From Rhodohalobacter sp. SW132 (lineage in GTDB: Bacteria > Bacteroidota > Rhodothermia > Balneolales > Balneolaceae), in assembly GCF_003390325.1 (NCBI RefSeq), contig NZ_QUOK01000005.1, forward strand, positions 248,001 to 312,000: DNA of 64,000 nt, given 5' to 3'. The notes under the pieces were generated by a model. That model made no database searches and had not been told where the DNA came from. It saw only the letters and a list, made by a program, of their open reading frames with translations. Made by a program: the position numbers and the translations under genes. Positions 18,661 to 26,943 of this stretch are shown here, piece after piece (position 1 is the stretch's first letter; every line of letters begins with the position of its first letter).

Positions 18661-18679
18661 GTTGCGATTATTTCAAAAG

Positions 18680-19291
18680 TCAAGCTTTTAATTGATCTGC
18701 AGAGTCACCTACATTTTTTACTCCATACAGTTTCTCTCTGTATTCATGAAATGCCTTTTTGAAATTAACTTTTGCATTTACTGGGAAATTAAAAGTAAAA
18801 ACAAATGGTGATGGATTAGCATTTTCTGGATTCTCTCTTTGTTCATGGTATTCGTGTAACCAAACCAGGTAATGACTGATTAGATTTTCAGCATCTTCTA
18901 GCAGATGCGTTGGAATTAGATATGCTTTATGAAGTAAAATATTCAGTATTGTTTCATTGCCATGCTTTAGCATTTCAGTTTCTGTATATTTATTCTTCGG
19001 TTTGTATAGTTCTAATGCTTTACCTGTTTTTACAAACGACATATAAAGAGGAGCTAATAATTCCTCCAGTACTCTTTTTTTAAATTCATCCCCTTCCTTC
19101 TGTTCCTGAAGAATAAACTCTAGCCTCTTTAAGTATTCCGCATTTTTATTTTCCAATGCCGCTTCGTGATCAGCCAATTCTTTTTTTAATTCTTTTTCCC
19201 GGTTGAAAAGTAGTAGTTTCACCAATCCTGCTGCAACACCGCCAGTGAGCAGGATCTCACCGATTTGTAAAATAATTTCCAGTGTAGACAT
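18680..19291 (-). CDS. Membrane-anchored coiled-coil protein of unknown function
   Basis: 203 residues. An N-terminal helix (about 5-27, IILQIGEILLTGGVAAGLVKLL) anchors the protein; a charged coiled coil follows (about 30-75, REKELKKELADHEAALENKN). The rest is mostly helical with aromatic patches (LISHYLVWLHEYHEQ). I do not recognise the family. AT-rich codon use sets it apart from the metabolic genes around. Together with the 42-residue gene it may form a two-gene unit. Confidence 0.6.
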   Translation of the reverse strand: MSTLEIILQIGEILLTGGVAAGLVKLLLFNREKELKKELADHEAALENKNAEYLKRLEFILQEQKEGDEFKKRVLEELLAPLYMSFVKTGKALELYKPKNKYTETEMLKHGNETILNILLHKAYLIPTHLLEDAENLISHYLVWLHEYHEQRENPENANPSPFVFTFNFPVNAKVNFKKAFHEYREKLYGVKNVGDSADQLKA

Positions 19292-19448
19292 TGTTTTATG
19301 TTTTTATTTTTGAATTATTGTCTTATCTAAACATCTAGCCCCCTCTTCTAAAAACCATTGCCTAAAATGAAGTAGATGTTTGCGTTTCTAAAGTGTTTAT
19401 AAGCCCCTTCCTTTCATCTGCCATCACTGCATTATAATTGATTTATTT

Positions 19449-19739
19449 CTACGGCCCGATCACCTCAACATCATAAATTACATTGCTATCATTTAATGTC
19501 TTCATCTGTACTTTTGCTCGAGTCAACCCCCATGTACCAATGGAAATTTTCTTTTCACTACTACCATCCAATGTTTGAGTTTGACGATTTTTTGATAGCC
19601 AGCCGAATCCATATCGAGCTCTAATTTTCGCCCCTGGCGGGTTTCGAAAATAGAATCTGATTTTTGCACGTGACCAGTGCGTTTCCAGTGTTCGCCACTT
19701 ACCGGCTTTAACAAATACGGTTTTAGATATTCTTGACAT
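19449..19739 (-). CDS. Small basic beta-rich protein of unknown function
   Basis: About 96 residues from the ATG at 19739; a longer frame to 19817 is open, but the internal start MSRISKTVFVKAGKW fits better. It is strongly basic, with alternating strands (AKIRFYFRNPPGAKIRARYG, KKISIGTWGLTRAKVQMKT, VIYDVEVIGP). No family recognised; the layout recalls short domains attached to secreted toxins or carbohydrate binding, but this is a guess. Isolated, in an AT-rich accessory stretch. Confidence 0.5.
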   Translation of the reverse strand: MSRISKTVFVKAGKWRTLETHWSRAKIRFYFRNPPGAKIRARYGFGWLSKNRQTQTLDGSSEKKISIGTWGLTRAKVQMKTLNDSNVIYDVEVIGP

Positions 19740-19817
19740 TTTAAAATCATTTTTTATGGTTTCTATTACATTTTCTAATTGATCTGATCTCCTTAACCCA
19801 TTTTTTCCACAAAACAC

Positions 19818-20149
19818 CGTAAAACACTAAAAATGGTGTTAAAAAAATGATCATGTTCTAGATTTTGACTGGAATCTGTATCAAAGTGGTATTTTTTCCG
19901 ACCTTTTCAGAATCCGTTTGCTGATATAAATTTATCGGGTCTTCATTAATACAAAAAATCCGCCGGGAGATAATTTAATTGTTCAATAACAGCGTACCTG
20001 TACGTTTTCGCAACAGATAGTTAAACAAGCCGTATCATTGCTCCTTTTAATTATCTGTGTAATAATCCTGAATATGTATTAAAATTCAGCTGCCCTTCCG
20101 GAAGGCACGCTCAATTGTAAATGCTTTAAATCAATCACAAGTATCAATC
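19818..20149. other. AT-rich gap with weak hairpins
   Basis: Holds AACACC...GGTGTTAAAAAAA near 19813-19853 and TGCC-TTCCGGAA-GGCA near 20091-20108; the latter, read on the minus strand, could be a weak terminator of the FISUMP lipoprotein gene. No gene seen. Confidence 0.35.
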
Positions 20150-21568
20150 TCAATCCTTAATGCAACGGACGGAGTAACCTAACGCGCGGAGCGTGCTGCT
20201 CATGAAGGTATTACTGCTATTGAAGACCAGTGATCGTGAGTCGGCACCGGAAACCGTACTAGACCAATAGCGGCCGTGGGAGCCAACATTGTAAAGCGAA
20301 CCATTGCCGACGTCGCGGTCGCCCGCTACAGGCAATTTCAGAGGGGATGCTAAAGCTCCGGCCACATTCTTACTGCTCCAACTATTCACTTCTGCCTCCC
20401 ACTCGGCCTGGGTTGGCAATCGGTAACCCCACGGGCACGGGTTATTTTGCCTATTTACTCCCTGCCACAGATTGTCATTTTGCGGGCTGCGCCAGTCGTA
20501 TGGACTGTAAGGCGACAGGATAAAATCCCCGTGCCCAGGCGTATCGGTGCTGCTTAACTTAAAGGTTGTGACGGAAGTTCGTTTTCCGTGCCCGTCTGCA
20601 GCCCGGCCCCACTGGTAGAGGTCGCCATAGGAGTGCGGGTCTGTGCTCGTTGTTGCTGCCCGGCTGGCACCCAAGTTGCGATCCATCCAGGTTTTTCCAG
20701 TTGCCGGGTTGGTTACATCAACGACTTCAGTAGTCGTATCCCTTGGCCAAGCAGAGTCGGTTATGAATTTTCTTTGGTTTCCATAAGCAGTTCCTGCACT
20801 GTTTGTGGCGTAGGAACGCACAAAATATTGAGTAAAGGAAGAAAGATTGTTTAGAGTACTGGTAAAGCTTCCAATCCCACTGCCGTCGGATGTGCAACTG
20901 TCGTTTAATGTAGGATTTTGTGAAGTACTCCAGCAAATACCTCTGACAGTTACAATTGACCTCCCATCATCTGTGACATCCCCACCGCTTTGGGCTGAAT
21001 CTTCTGTGATTGATCGTACCGAACCTGTGCCCACGGTTGGAAGAGTAAAAAAGTCCGCCACGATACTTTTAGGTTTATCTACGGTAATTTCAAGAGGATT
21101 TTCTGAACCACTCAAATCCCCCTCCCAGTGACTAAACATCCAACCCTCTGCAGGAACCGCATCCAACTCTACCACGGTCCCTTCAGCGTAGTCTGTGGTT
21201 TTTTGCTGTACGACAGTCTCCGTAACGGTACCATCTCCTTCAACATCAACCGTTAAAGCATGCATGCGCTTCTCAAAGGAGCCAATCATTGTGAAATTTT
21301 GGGTCATCGAAAGATTTAAGGGATTCGCCGTGGAGACCACATCCCCCTGCCATCCGGTAAACACCCATCCTTCATTGGCCGTGGCCTGCAGGCTGATAGC
21401 TTCTCGCTCATCAAAACTGCCTTGTGCGGGGGAGATGGCCCCGCCCTCAACCGGCGTTACCGATGTGGTTAAGGTAAACATTGCGGGTGGTGTATTTTCC
21501 GTACCGCAAGAGACAACAATCAGAGTTACGGATGCCAAGAATAATACAAAGATTGATATTCGTTTCAT
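20150..21568 (-). CDS. Lipoprotein with InlB-type repeats, Fn3-like segment and FISUMP domain
   Basis: 472 residues. Signal peptide with lipobox IVVSC (Cys21). Two tandem InlB_B / Listeria-Bacteroides type repeats follow (about 30-100 and 105-175; each has GWVFTGWQGD or GWMFSHWEGD and ends in ...SF or ...ADF). A strand-rich spacer (about 178-270) carries RGICWSTSQNPTL...YFVRSYATNSAGTAYG, common in Bacteroidota surface proteins. The C terminus (about 275-472) is a Fibrobacter-succinogenes-major-paralogue domain: WMDRNLGASRAAT, DLYQWGRAADGHG, NPCPWGYRLPTQAEW and GRYWSSTVSG...GYSVRCIKD. This is a cell-surface protein, perhaps a ligand binder; no enzyme activity is implied. Confidence 0.88.
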   Translation of the reverse strand: MKRISIFVLFLASVTLIVVSCGTENTPPAMFTLTTSVTPVEGGAISPAQGSFDEREAISLQATANEGWVFTGWQGDVVSTANPLNLSMTQNFTMIGSFEKRMHALTVDVEGDGTVTETVVQQKTTDYAEGTVVELDAVPAEGWMFSHWEGDLSGSENPLEITVDKPKSIVADFFTLPTVGTGSVRSITEDSAQSGGDVTDDGRSIVTVRGICWSTSQNPTLNDSCTSDGSGIGSFTSTLNNLSSFTQYFVRSYATNSAGTAYGNQRKFITDSAWPRDTTTEVVDVTNPATGKTWMDRNLGASRAATTSTDPHSYGDLYQWGRAADGHGKRTSVTTFKLSSTDTPGHGDFILSPYSPYDWRSPQNDNLWQGVNRQNNPCPWGYRLPTQAEWEAEVNSWSSKNVAGALASPLKLPVAGDRDVGNGSLYNVGSHGRYWSSTVSGADSRSLVFNSSNTFMSSTLRALGYSVRCIKD

Positions 21569-21588
21569 GCTTTCGTTGTCTTGGTATT

Positions 21589-21726
21589 CTATTTCACATG
21601 GAAAAAGTCATCTGGGTCGTATTTGGCTTCTACATTCTGCAAATTCCTGCAATTATCATCTTCTGGAAGGACAATCTCTCCGTTCAATTTTTCTTCTAAT
21701 CTGCTGATTGCTTTGTCTGATTTCAT
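21589..21726 (-). pseudogene. Internally deleted flavin oxidase, 45 codons left
   Basis: Open frame from ATG 21726 to TAG 21589. It begins MKSDKAISRLEEKLNGEIVL, the N terminus usual for BBE-type flavin oxidases, then jumps to CRNLQNVEAKYDPDDFFHVK, the C-terminal BBE signature (compare LQKVKAKYDPENFFHINQN in the intact gene at 16212). About 400 codons in between are gone, yet the frame is kept. It sits just upstream of the FISUMP gene. Most likely a deletion relic; it may still be translated. Confidence 0.75.
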
Positions 21727-21792
21727 GGTGGTTAGGGTTGATTAGATTGAATTTGCAAGTATTGTATAGGTCGCAATAGAGTATAATATCAC

Positions 21793-21840
21793 AATGACTC
21801 TGACAGGAGCTCTCTGTCGTTCGCACTCTGTCAGGTCATT
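21793..21840 (-). terminator. CTGACA/TGTCAG hairpin at the end of the SnoaL-like gene
   Basis: AATGACTCTGACAG (21793-21806) pairs with CTGTCAGGTCATT (21828-21840), overlapping the stop codon. No T-run follows, so termination is uncertain; the sequence is related to the hairpin at 17628. Confidence 0.45.
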
Positions 21841-22349
21841 TATCCTTCAATCAGCGGCGAAAAATGTTCGTGCGTAATCTTCCAGCCTTGCTCTGTGTTT
21901 ACAAGAACAATGGTTGTCTGGTAATGCAGTTGTTTGATCTCGCCTGCAATAGTGGGGCGGAAATCCGCATGATATGTAACCACGGCAACCTCTCCGAATA
22001 CATTGATTTTCAGATCATTCGTATCGTACTCCCAATCGGAGATCGCTGCAACTAAATCCCTCTCACCCTTCTCATTCGCCTCTGAGCCTTCACGCGGCAG
22101 CCCGTCTTTGAAATGAGTGAATTTGGGTCCGTAAGCATGAAATGAAATAAGTTTGTCGGCATCCCTGTCAATGAGGCTTTGAAACGTTTCGTCTATGACT
22201 TCCTGGATTTCAGCCTGGGCCTCGGGAAATGTATCATTGATAAGGTCAGGCTTTTGAATGTTCTCTTCACCTGATGCGGAGCCTTGCTGGCATCCGGCCA
22301 TGGCGACAAGGAAAGCGATAGGTATAAGTACGGCTACTATATTTCTCAT
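21840..22349 (-). CDS. SnoaL/DUF4440-like lipoprotein
   Basis: 169 residues from the ATG at 22349, which has AGAAGA 2 bp ahead; an upstream start at 22391 would hide the signal. Signal peptide and lipobox MRNIVAVLIPIAFLVAMAGC. The mature part has the NTF2-like cone fold pattern: EIQEVIDETFQSLIDRDADK, a middle helix, then beta strands VAVVTYHADFRP, HYQTTIVLVNTEQGWKITHE. Members are small-molecule binders or isomerase-like proteins. Another protein of the same general type is encoded at 58714. An upstream block is shared with the flavin oxidase region. Confidence 0.8.
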   Translation of the reverse strand: MRNIVAVLIPIAFLVAMAGCQQGSASGEENIQKPDLINDTFPEAQAEIQEVIDETFQSLIDRDADKLISFHAYGPKFTHFKDGLPREGSEANEKGERDLVAAISDWEYDTNDLKINVFGEVAVVTYHADFRPTIAGEIKQLHYQTTIVLVNTEQGWKITHEHFSPLIEG

Positions 22350-22424
22350 GATCTTCTGTTTAATATTGTTGTAAAAATCTCTGCCGGGCACTTTTTAGCA
22401 GGTTATTACGATGTCTTATGGATT

Positions 22425-22489
22425 AATCTATTCGGGAGGAGGGCGGAGATCCACCACATTTCGTTCAATAAGTAGCAATTTTGATTCAT
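22425..22489. repeat. Duplicated upstream block, copy 2
   Basis: AATCTATTCGGGAGGAGGGC...CACATTTCGTTCAATAAGTA GCAATTTTGATTCATA, matching 17701-17768. It lies 76-140 bp before the SnoaL-like lipoprotein start. With the deleted oxidase at 21589 it indicates duplication of the flavin oxidase segment. Confidence 0.65.
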
Positions 22490-22630
22490 AACCCTGGACT
22501 GGCAGAATCAAACCCTGACCACTCATCGGATAACACGAATTCATTCGATAAAAAAATATCCTCGGAAATAGTGTCGTTATTCAGATCATACAGAAACATG
22601 ATTAAAAACTACTGTACAAATCAGACAAAA

Positions 22631-23500
22631 TTACGATACACCTGGCGCATCAAGGTAGTCTTGGGAGAGAGGATTGATCACCTGATGTAACTCTGAAGGG
22701 GGGAGTGCGACTTTATTCCTGAAGTCGCGGGCTAAATGGGCAACATCGTAATAACCGGCCTTAAACGCGATTTCGGCCAGGCTTGCATTTGGATTTTGCT
22801 GAATGAGTTCCATGGCATAATGAACCTGCCAGATTTTGGCATATGCCTGGGGAGAAAGCCCCACTTTTAGTTGAAACTGCCTGTTTAGCGTCCGTCTGCT
22901 CATAAAACACTGTTTTGCAAGTTTTTTAACTGATATTATGCCTCTTTTTTTAATGATACTATTTACAGTGTGATAAATGGGATCATTCAGAAAGATTGTT
23001 TTAGGGGGGAGAGCTTCCTCAAAAAACTGGTGTATGTAAGGATCATCAAACGATGTAATTTTATAATCCGATTCCACTTTCTCCAGGAGTTGTCCATTCG
23101 AATCGATAATTCTGCAGATTCTGACCTGCCGGTTTAACAATTCATACATAGGGATTTTTAAAAAGTGATAGCCAACCACGGGATGCACTTTCATTGCATA
23201 ACCGCCACCGGTTCCTGTTTGCTTGATCTTTAACGAACTATCGGTAAACAAACCGGAAATGTACAGGTGGTTGGGCCGGGTTACCGATCCTTCATAGTTT
23301 AGGAACCGTGTTTCAATATCATTCCCGGTAACCATTGTAAAGGTAAGGAAACCAATTCGTGGAAAAACGGTTATAAACTGCTCAGGAATTGAAAAAGCAA
23401 CATAGGAGAATGAAAGCCTGTAATCACATATTGCCTTTTCTCCTGAGCCGAACTGCAATCTGTTTTTTGATCCCGGTATCGTGACGGTTTTCAATTTCAT
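22631..23500 (-). CDS. AraC-family transcriptional regulator
   Basis: 289 residues. The N-terminal ligand-type domain (about 1-170) belongs to the group with FLTFTMVTGND, HLYISGLFTD and MKVHPVVGYHFLKIPM, found in Bacteroidota AraC regulators. The two-helix-turn-helix AraC DNA-binding region is at about 185-280: VKKLAKQCFMSRRTLNRQF, GLSPQAYAKIWQVHYAMELI, SLAEIAFKAGYYDVAHLARDFR. It probably acts on nearby genes such as the SnoaL-like lipoprotein or the flavin oxidase. It is transcribed in the same direction as the fused regulator just upstream. Confidence 0.88.
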   Translation of the reverse strand: MKLKTVTIPGSKNRLQFGSGEKAICDYRLSFSYVAFSIPEQFITVFPRIGFLTFTMVTGNDIETRFLNYEGSVTRPNHLYISGLFTDSSLKIKQTGTGGGYAMKVHPVVGYHFLKIPMYELLNRQVRICRIIDSNGQLLEKVESDYKITSFDDPYIHQFFEEALPPKTIFLNDPIYHTVNSIIKKRGIISVKKLAKQCFMSRRTLNRQFQLKVGLSPQAYAKIWQVHYAMELIQQNPNASLAEIAFKAGYYDVAHLARDFRNKVALPPSELHQVINPLSQDYLDAPGVS

Positions 23501-23599
23501 TGTCTCTTGTCCAATTGGTTGAAAGGCTAAAATAAATCAAAGGAATCTGAAATATTTCAAAGCATACCAGTAATCAGCCCATACATATTTAAAATGAAG

Positions 23600-24703
23600 C
23601 TACACAGCTACACTTGATGCTTTCACGCCATATTTGTCCTTAAAGCATTTGGAGAAGTATGAGGGGCTGTTGTATCCAATCTCCAGGGCAATTTCAGAAA
23701 GATTGTATCGGTTCTCTTTGATAAGTGACAGTGCTCTGTTCAGGCGTATATCACGAATAAAAGTGACCGGCGAGCGTCCGGTGATAGCGGTTACTTTCCT
23801 GTAGAGCTGCGGTCGGCTGATACCGATTTCATGACAGAGTTTTTCAACATTAAATGCGTGATCAGAGAGATTCTCCTCAGTGATGTTAAACAGTTGTTCA
23901 AGAAACTCTTCTTCGGCTGATTGTATCGCTTTTAACGAGGAAAAGCTCTTCGGTTTCTCCTCCATTGCACTTAATCTTCTGGCGATGTTCGATGCAACAA
24001 TTTCCCCGTCACCGGCAATTAAACTGAGCCGACGGGCAAGCTTTATGGTTTCATCAAACAAATGATCACTCATCGTCACCGGCTGACCGCCCCCAAGCCC
24101 TATTTTGAAGGTGATGTTCCAGGACTCATCCTCCGGGTTCTCCTTTCGTTTTAACAGCTCGGTTTGTATCTCAATGGCGCATTCCATGGCTTCATCAGCC
24201 TGTGTAAAGACGCACAGCATGCCATCATAATCATAGTCTTTAACCTCTCGTCCCTGGTAGGATGGAATGATTTCCTGGATCAGTATTTTGGGTTTAGCGG
24301 GCAGAATTAACTCACTCAAATCCTTTGGTAATGTAGCTTTTGTAATTCCCCAAATATCAATCGCAAGTACATATCGGTAGGCTTTGTCTAAATCGCCGTC
24401 TTTCCCCACTACTATTCCATCATCGAGCTGATGGGATTCACCCATAAATAACTTATAAAAGCCGCTCTCAACCTGTACTATCTGACAGGCGATATTCCCA
24501 TGAGCTTCCTGGTGGACAGCTTCACAAGCCTCCTTATCCGGCGCCTCGATCAGGCAGAAGATTGTTCCGGCTTCCTGATTCACCCAAAATTGCAGATACC
24601 TGACGCCATATTTATCCTGCACGGATTTATCTGCCATGTGGCCCAGTTTTACCGCATCGATATCAATCTCTTCAACCAAGTGGTAATCCATGAATAAAGG
24701 CAT
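23600..24703 (-). CDS. DUF4242 - cyclase-like - AraC fusion regulator
   Basis: 367 residues in three parts. About 1-90 is a DUF4242 (SCO4226-like, nickel-binding-type) domain: MDYHLVEEIDIDAVKLGHMAD, QFWVNQEAGTIFCLIEAPD. About 105-245 resembles a class III nucleotide cyclase core that has lost its catalytic metals (YDYDGMLCVFTQADEAMECAIEI, FKIGLGGGQPV, LARRLSLIAGDGEIVASNIAR). About 265-367 is an AraC DNA-binding domain (VEKLCHEIGISRPQLYRKVT, LSEIALEIGYNSPSYFSKCF). It should be a one-component sensor, perhaps of a metal. A Met lies at residue 5 as an alternative start. Confidence 0.8.
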   Translation of the reverse strand: MPLFMDYHLVEEIDIDAVKLGHMADKSVQDKYGVRYLQFWVNQEAGTIFCLIEAPDKEACEAVHQEAHGNIACQIVQVESGFYKLFMGESHQLDDGIVVGKDGDLDKAYRYVLAIDIWGITKATLPKDLSELILPAKPKILIQEIIPSYQGREVKDYDYDGMLCVFTQADEAMECAIEIQTELLKRKENPEDESWNITFKIGLGGGQPVTMSDHLFDETIKLARRLSLIAGDGEIVASNIARRLSAMEEKPKSFSSLKAIQSAEEEFLEQLFNITEENLSDHAFNVEKLCHEIGISRPQLYRKVTAITGRSPVTFIRDIRLNRALSLIKENRYNLSEIALEIGYNSPSYFSKCFKDKYGVKASSVAV

Positions 24704-24830
24704 AATGTCGCATATAAAAGGTAGGAGTGACCCTTAAATGTAACTAAATAAATGGAATTTCAAAGTTTGACTTATATTTATTCAAATAAATACATTTTAA
24801 AAATCAAAATTCTTAAAGCCTCCACTATTC

Positions 24831-25076
24831 CTAAACCGTCGTCGCCTCATTCACCTCAATCCAATAGCCGTCAGGATCCTTGAAATAGATTTGTCGAACT
24901 CCATCTGCGCCTGATGTGTAGCTGTGGAGCGTGCCGAAGGAGTCGTGCAGAAGGACATTTTTTAAGTTCAGCCGAGGAATCACTCCGTCAAGATCTGAGG
25001 TTTTAAAAGACAAGTGAAGGCTAACCGTTATTTGTATTCTTGATGTATTCTCCTCGTAATCTGATATTCGCCCTCC
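24831..25076 (-). pseudogene. Remnant of a VOC/glyoxalase-fold protein
   Basis: Open from after TAG (25077-25079) to the stop at 24831, without a credible start. It reads GGRISDYEENTSRIQITVSL HLSFKTSDLDGVIPRL and ends IYFKDPDGYWIEVNEATTV. The end is the classic VOC metal-ligand strand DPDGYWIEV; the N-terminal half of the usual domain is lost. A start at 25013 would give only 60 residues. Confidence 0.65.
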
Positions 25077-25402
25077 CTAATCGGAAACCAACAGATATAG
25101 TCCCTTTATTATCCGGCTCACGATCTCCGGAAGCTCAAGAATCTCATTATTATGAACTGCGCTTTTCTTAAGGTTGTTTCCAAAATATCGATCAATGAAG
25201 GCCGCCAACCCGGTGGAGTGATAATTATTCTGGCAAAAATTTTGCCTGCCACAGGGTGTAATCTTTTTTGCTGATTTTTTGTATATATACTCTTTGCCTT
25301 AGTTTATTGTGGACAATCTAAGTAAGTGAAGTTTTACGGGACAAAAAAGCCTGATTTTAAACTATTTACCACTTTTTATTTATCATTTGAGGATTTTAGG
25401 AA
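25077..25402. other. Gap with no recognisable gene
   Basis: Minus-strand frames of 60-70 codons are open here without starts or known motifs (for example ...AAFIDRYFGNNLKKSAVHNN). They may be decayed coding sequence. Nothing can be assigned. Confidence 0.3.
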
Positions 25403-25486
25403 TTCAATAAATAGTAAAGGTTTAAAAAGTGCATGTGAATTGTGAATATAAACCTCATAAAAGTTCAATCCGATAGAGATTGTAAA

Positions 25487-25960
25487 ATGAAAAAAACTGC
25501 TATCATCACCGCAGCCGCAAATGGAATAGGAAAAGCGGTGGCTACACTGTATGCAAGCAAAGGATTTCAAACCGTTCTTACAGATATCGACTCTGAAAAC
25601 GGTGAAAAACTACGGTGGCGGCTCCGTGGTTAATATCGCCTTCACCCGAGCGCTGATGTCAGAGAAGAAAAGCGAGGCGTATGCTGTCTCTAAAGGCGGA
25701 CTCCTGGCACTAACCCACGCAATGGCGCTTTACTATGGTGTGGAGAATATCACCGTGAACTGAATAAGTCCCGGCTGGGATCACACAGGCGGTTACGAAA
25801 AGCTGCAGGATGTCGATCACAGCCAGCACCTTTCCGGCAGAGTATGCAAACCGGATGATATCGCCGGGAGTGCTTTTTTCTCACACAACCGGAAAACAAT
25901 TTCACCAACGGGGAGAACCTGGTGATTGATGGCGGGATGCCTTGGAAGATGATGTATTAG
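25487..25960 (+). pseudogene. Decayed copy of the short-chain dehydrogenase gene
   Basis: Matches the intact SDR at 32427-33164 from about 85 bp before the start to the end. Damage: an internal deletion of roughly 260 bp joins GEKL to GGGSVVNI and shifts the frame, a TGA replaces the Cys codon in ITVN-stop-ISPGW, and there is a further frameshift after KPDDIAG. The start [19 protein letters not shown] keeps the Rossmann loop. Clearly not functional. Confidence 0.9.
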
Positions 25961-26008
25961 TATTGAAGTCCGGAATGCTGGCATATTGCTTTGATATCTC
26001 TGAATGCC

Positions 26009-26518
26009 TTAAACCTGTGCATCCGGCGAATTCAGCCCAAAGCGTTCGCATAACCCGGGAATGCTTTCAAAATCCATTTCGAGTGAATATTTCTCGTTAA
26101 TTTTCACGGCTTTTTCCAAATCGCTACCCCAAAATTCGGCAAGTCCACGGAAGTAGTTCTCAAATCCTGCTGGGGATATGACTTCAATAATCTGACAGGG
26201 ATTGTCTCCTGCATTCCAGAAGGTATGCCATTGTCCTCGAGGCTTAAACACCCACGTTCCCGGCCCTGCCTCCACAACATCATCTCCAAGCAGAGCCCCC
26301 AGTTTTCCCTCAATCACATATGAGTATTCATCCTCATTGTGATGATAGTGAAGCGGGGCAGCCAGCGTTTTGGGTGCAATGGGATGGTGAACTATAGAAA
26401 ACCGTTCTCCGGTCTGCGGACCATCAATCTTCCACTGTACACCTAAACCATCGAAATCAAATGAATCTCCTGCATTGGAAAGGATTACCGTCGGTTTACC
26501 ATTTTTTGAACTATTCAT
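26009..26518 (-). CDS. Cupin-domain protein
   Basis: 169 residues, single cupin. Motif 1: PLHYHHNEDEYSYVIEGKLG with His, His and Glu ligands; motif 2: PRGQWHTFWNAGDNPC with the last His. N terminus has QWKIDGPQTGERFSIVHHPI, typical of the quercetin-dioxygenase-like cupin group seen in many environmental bacteria. Likely a cytoplasmic metal-binding enzyme or binding protein; substrate unknown. Single gene between the SDR relic and a repeat-rich gap. Confidence 0.8.
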   Translation of the reverse strand: MNSSKNGKPTVILSNAGDSFDFDGLGVQWKIDGPQTGERFSIVHHPIAPKTLAAPLHYHHNEDEYSYVIEGKLGALLGDDVVEAGPGTWVFKPRGQWHTFWNAGDNPCQIIEVISPAGFENYFRGLAEFWGSDLEKAVKINEKYSLEMDFESIPGLCERFGLNSPDAQV

Positions 26519-26669
26519 AGTTTTCCTTCAGATTTTCATTAAGGTTATATAACTGAAACAAATCGAATGTTGAATTTCTTCTCAAATGTGAGTTTAATTT
26601 TCACATTAGGAAAATATCCCAGGACCACACAGCCTATAAGCCCCCCAATGAAAGGCCATGCCAAATTTC

Positions 26670-26706
26670 AATGAACTACCTCGAGGCAGAGCCTACGAGG
26701 TATCAA
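26670..26706. repeat. Palindromic repeat, TACCTCG family, copy 2
   Basis: Arms TACCTCG (26677-26683) and CGAGGTA (26696-26702) with inner stem AGGC/GCCT. See 4814-4849 for copy 1. Confidence 0.7.
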
Positions 26707-26763
26707 ATTGGGTCCCATACCTTTTTGGTCGATATGGAGTTTATTCTGGAGTGTCTTCCTTTT

Positions 26764-26923
26764 AGGCTGTCCAAAAAGAGCGCCATCCCGCACTTGACGC
26801 GGGATCTCCCATCCCAAAAATGGGCAGGAGATATCGCTTCGCGGGGAAAAGATGAGCGGATCGGGGTCCGGTATGACTGAGTGGAGAATATTTCAATAAT
26901 ACCGCGCACTTTTTGGACAGCCT
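26764..26923. repeat. 160-bp inverted-repeat element containing a GTCATCCCG-type unit
   Basis: Outer arms AGGCTGTCCAAAAAGAGCGC (26764-26783) and its complement (26904-26923) match at 19 of 20 positions. Inside lies a repeat like that at 13191: hairpin CCCGC/GCGGG, ATCTCC/GGAGAT pair, hairpin CGGA/TCCG and TATGAC. It lies directly after the stop of the kinase-like gene (26944) and may also end its transcript. Confidence 0.7.
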
Positions 26924-26943
26924 TGGAATAAAACCACTTATGA

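Noticed and set aside
20150-20350. FISUMP C terminus as a target of a diversity-generating retroelement
   Set aside because: The fold is of a kind used as variable protein, but there is no reverse transcriptase, no template repeat and no excess of adenine-rich Asn codons in the last 40 codons.
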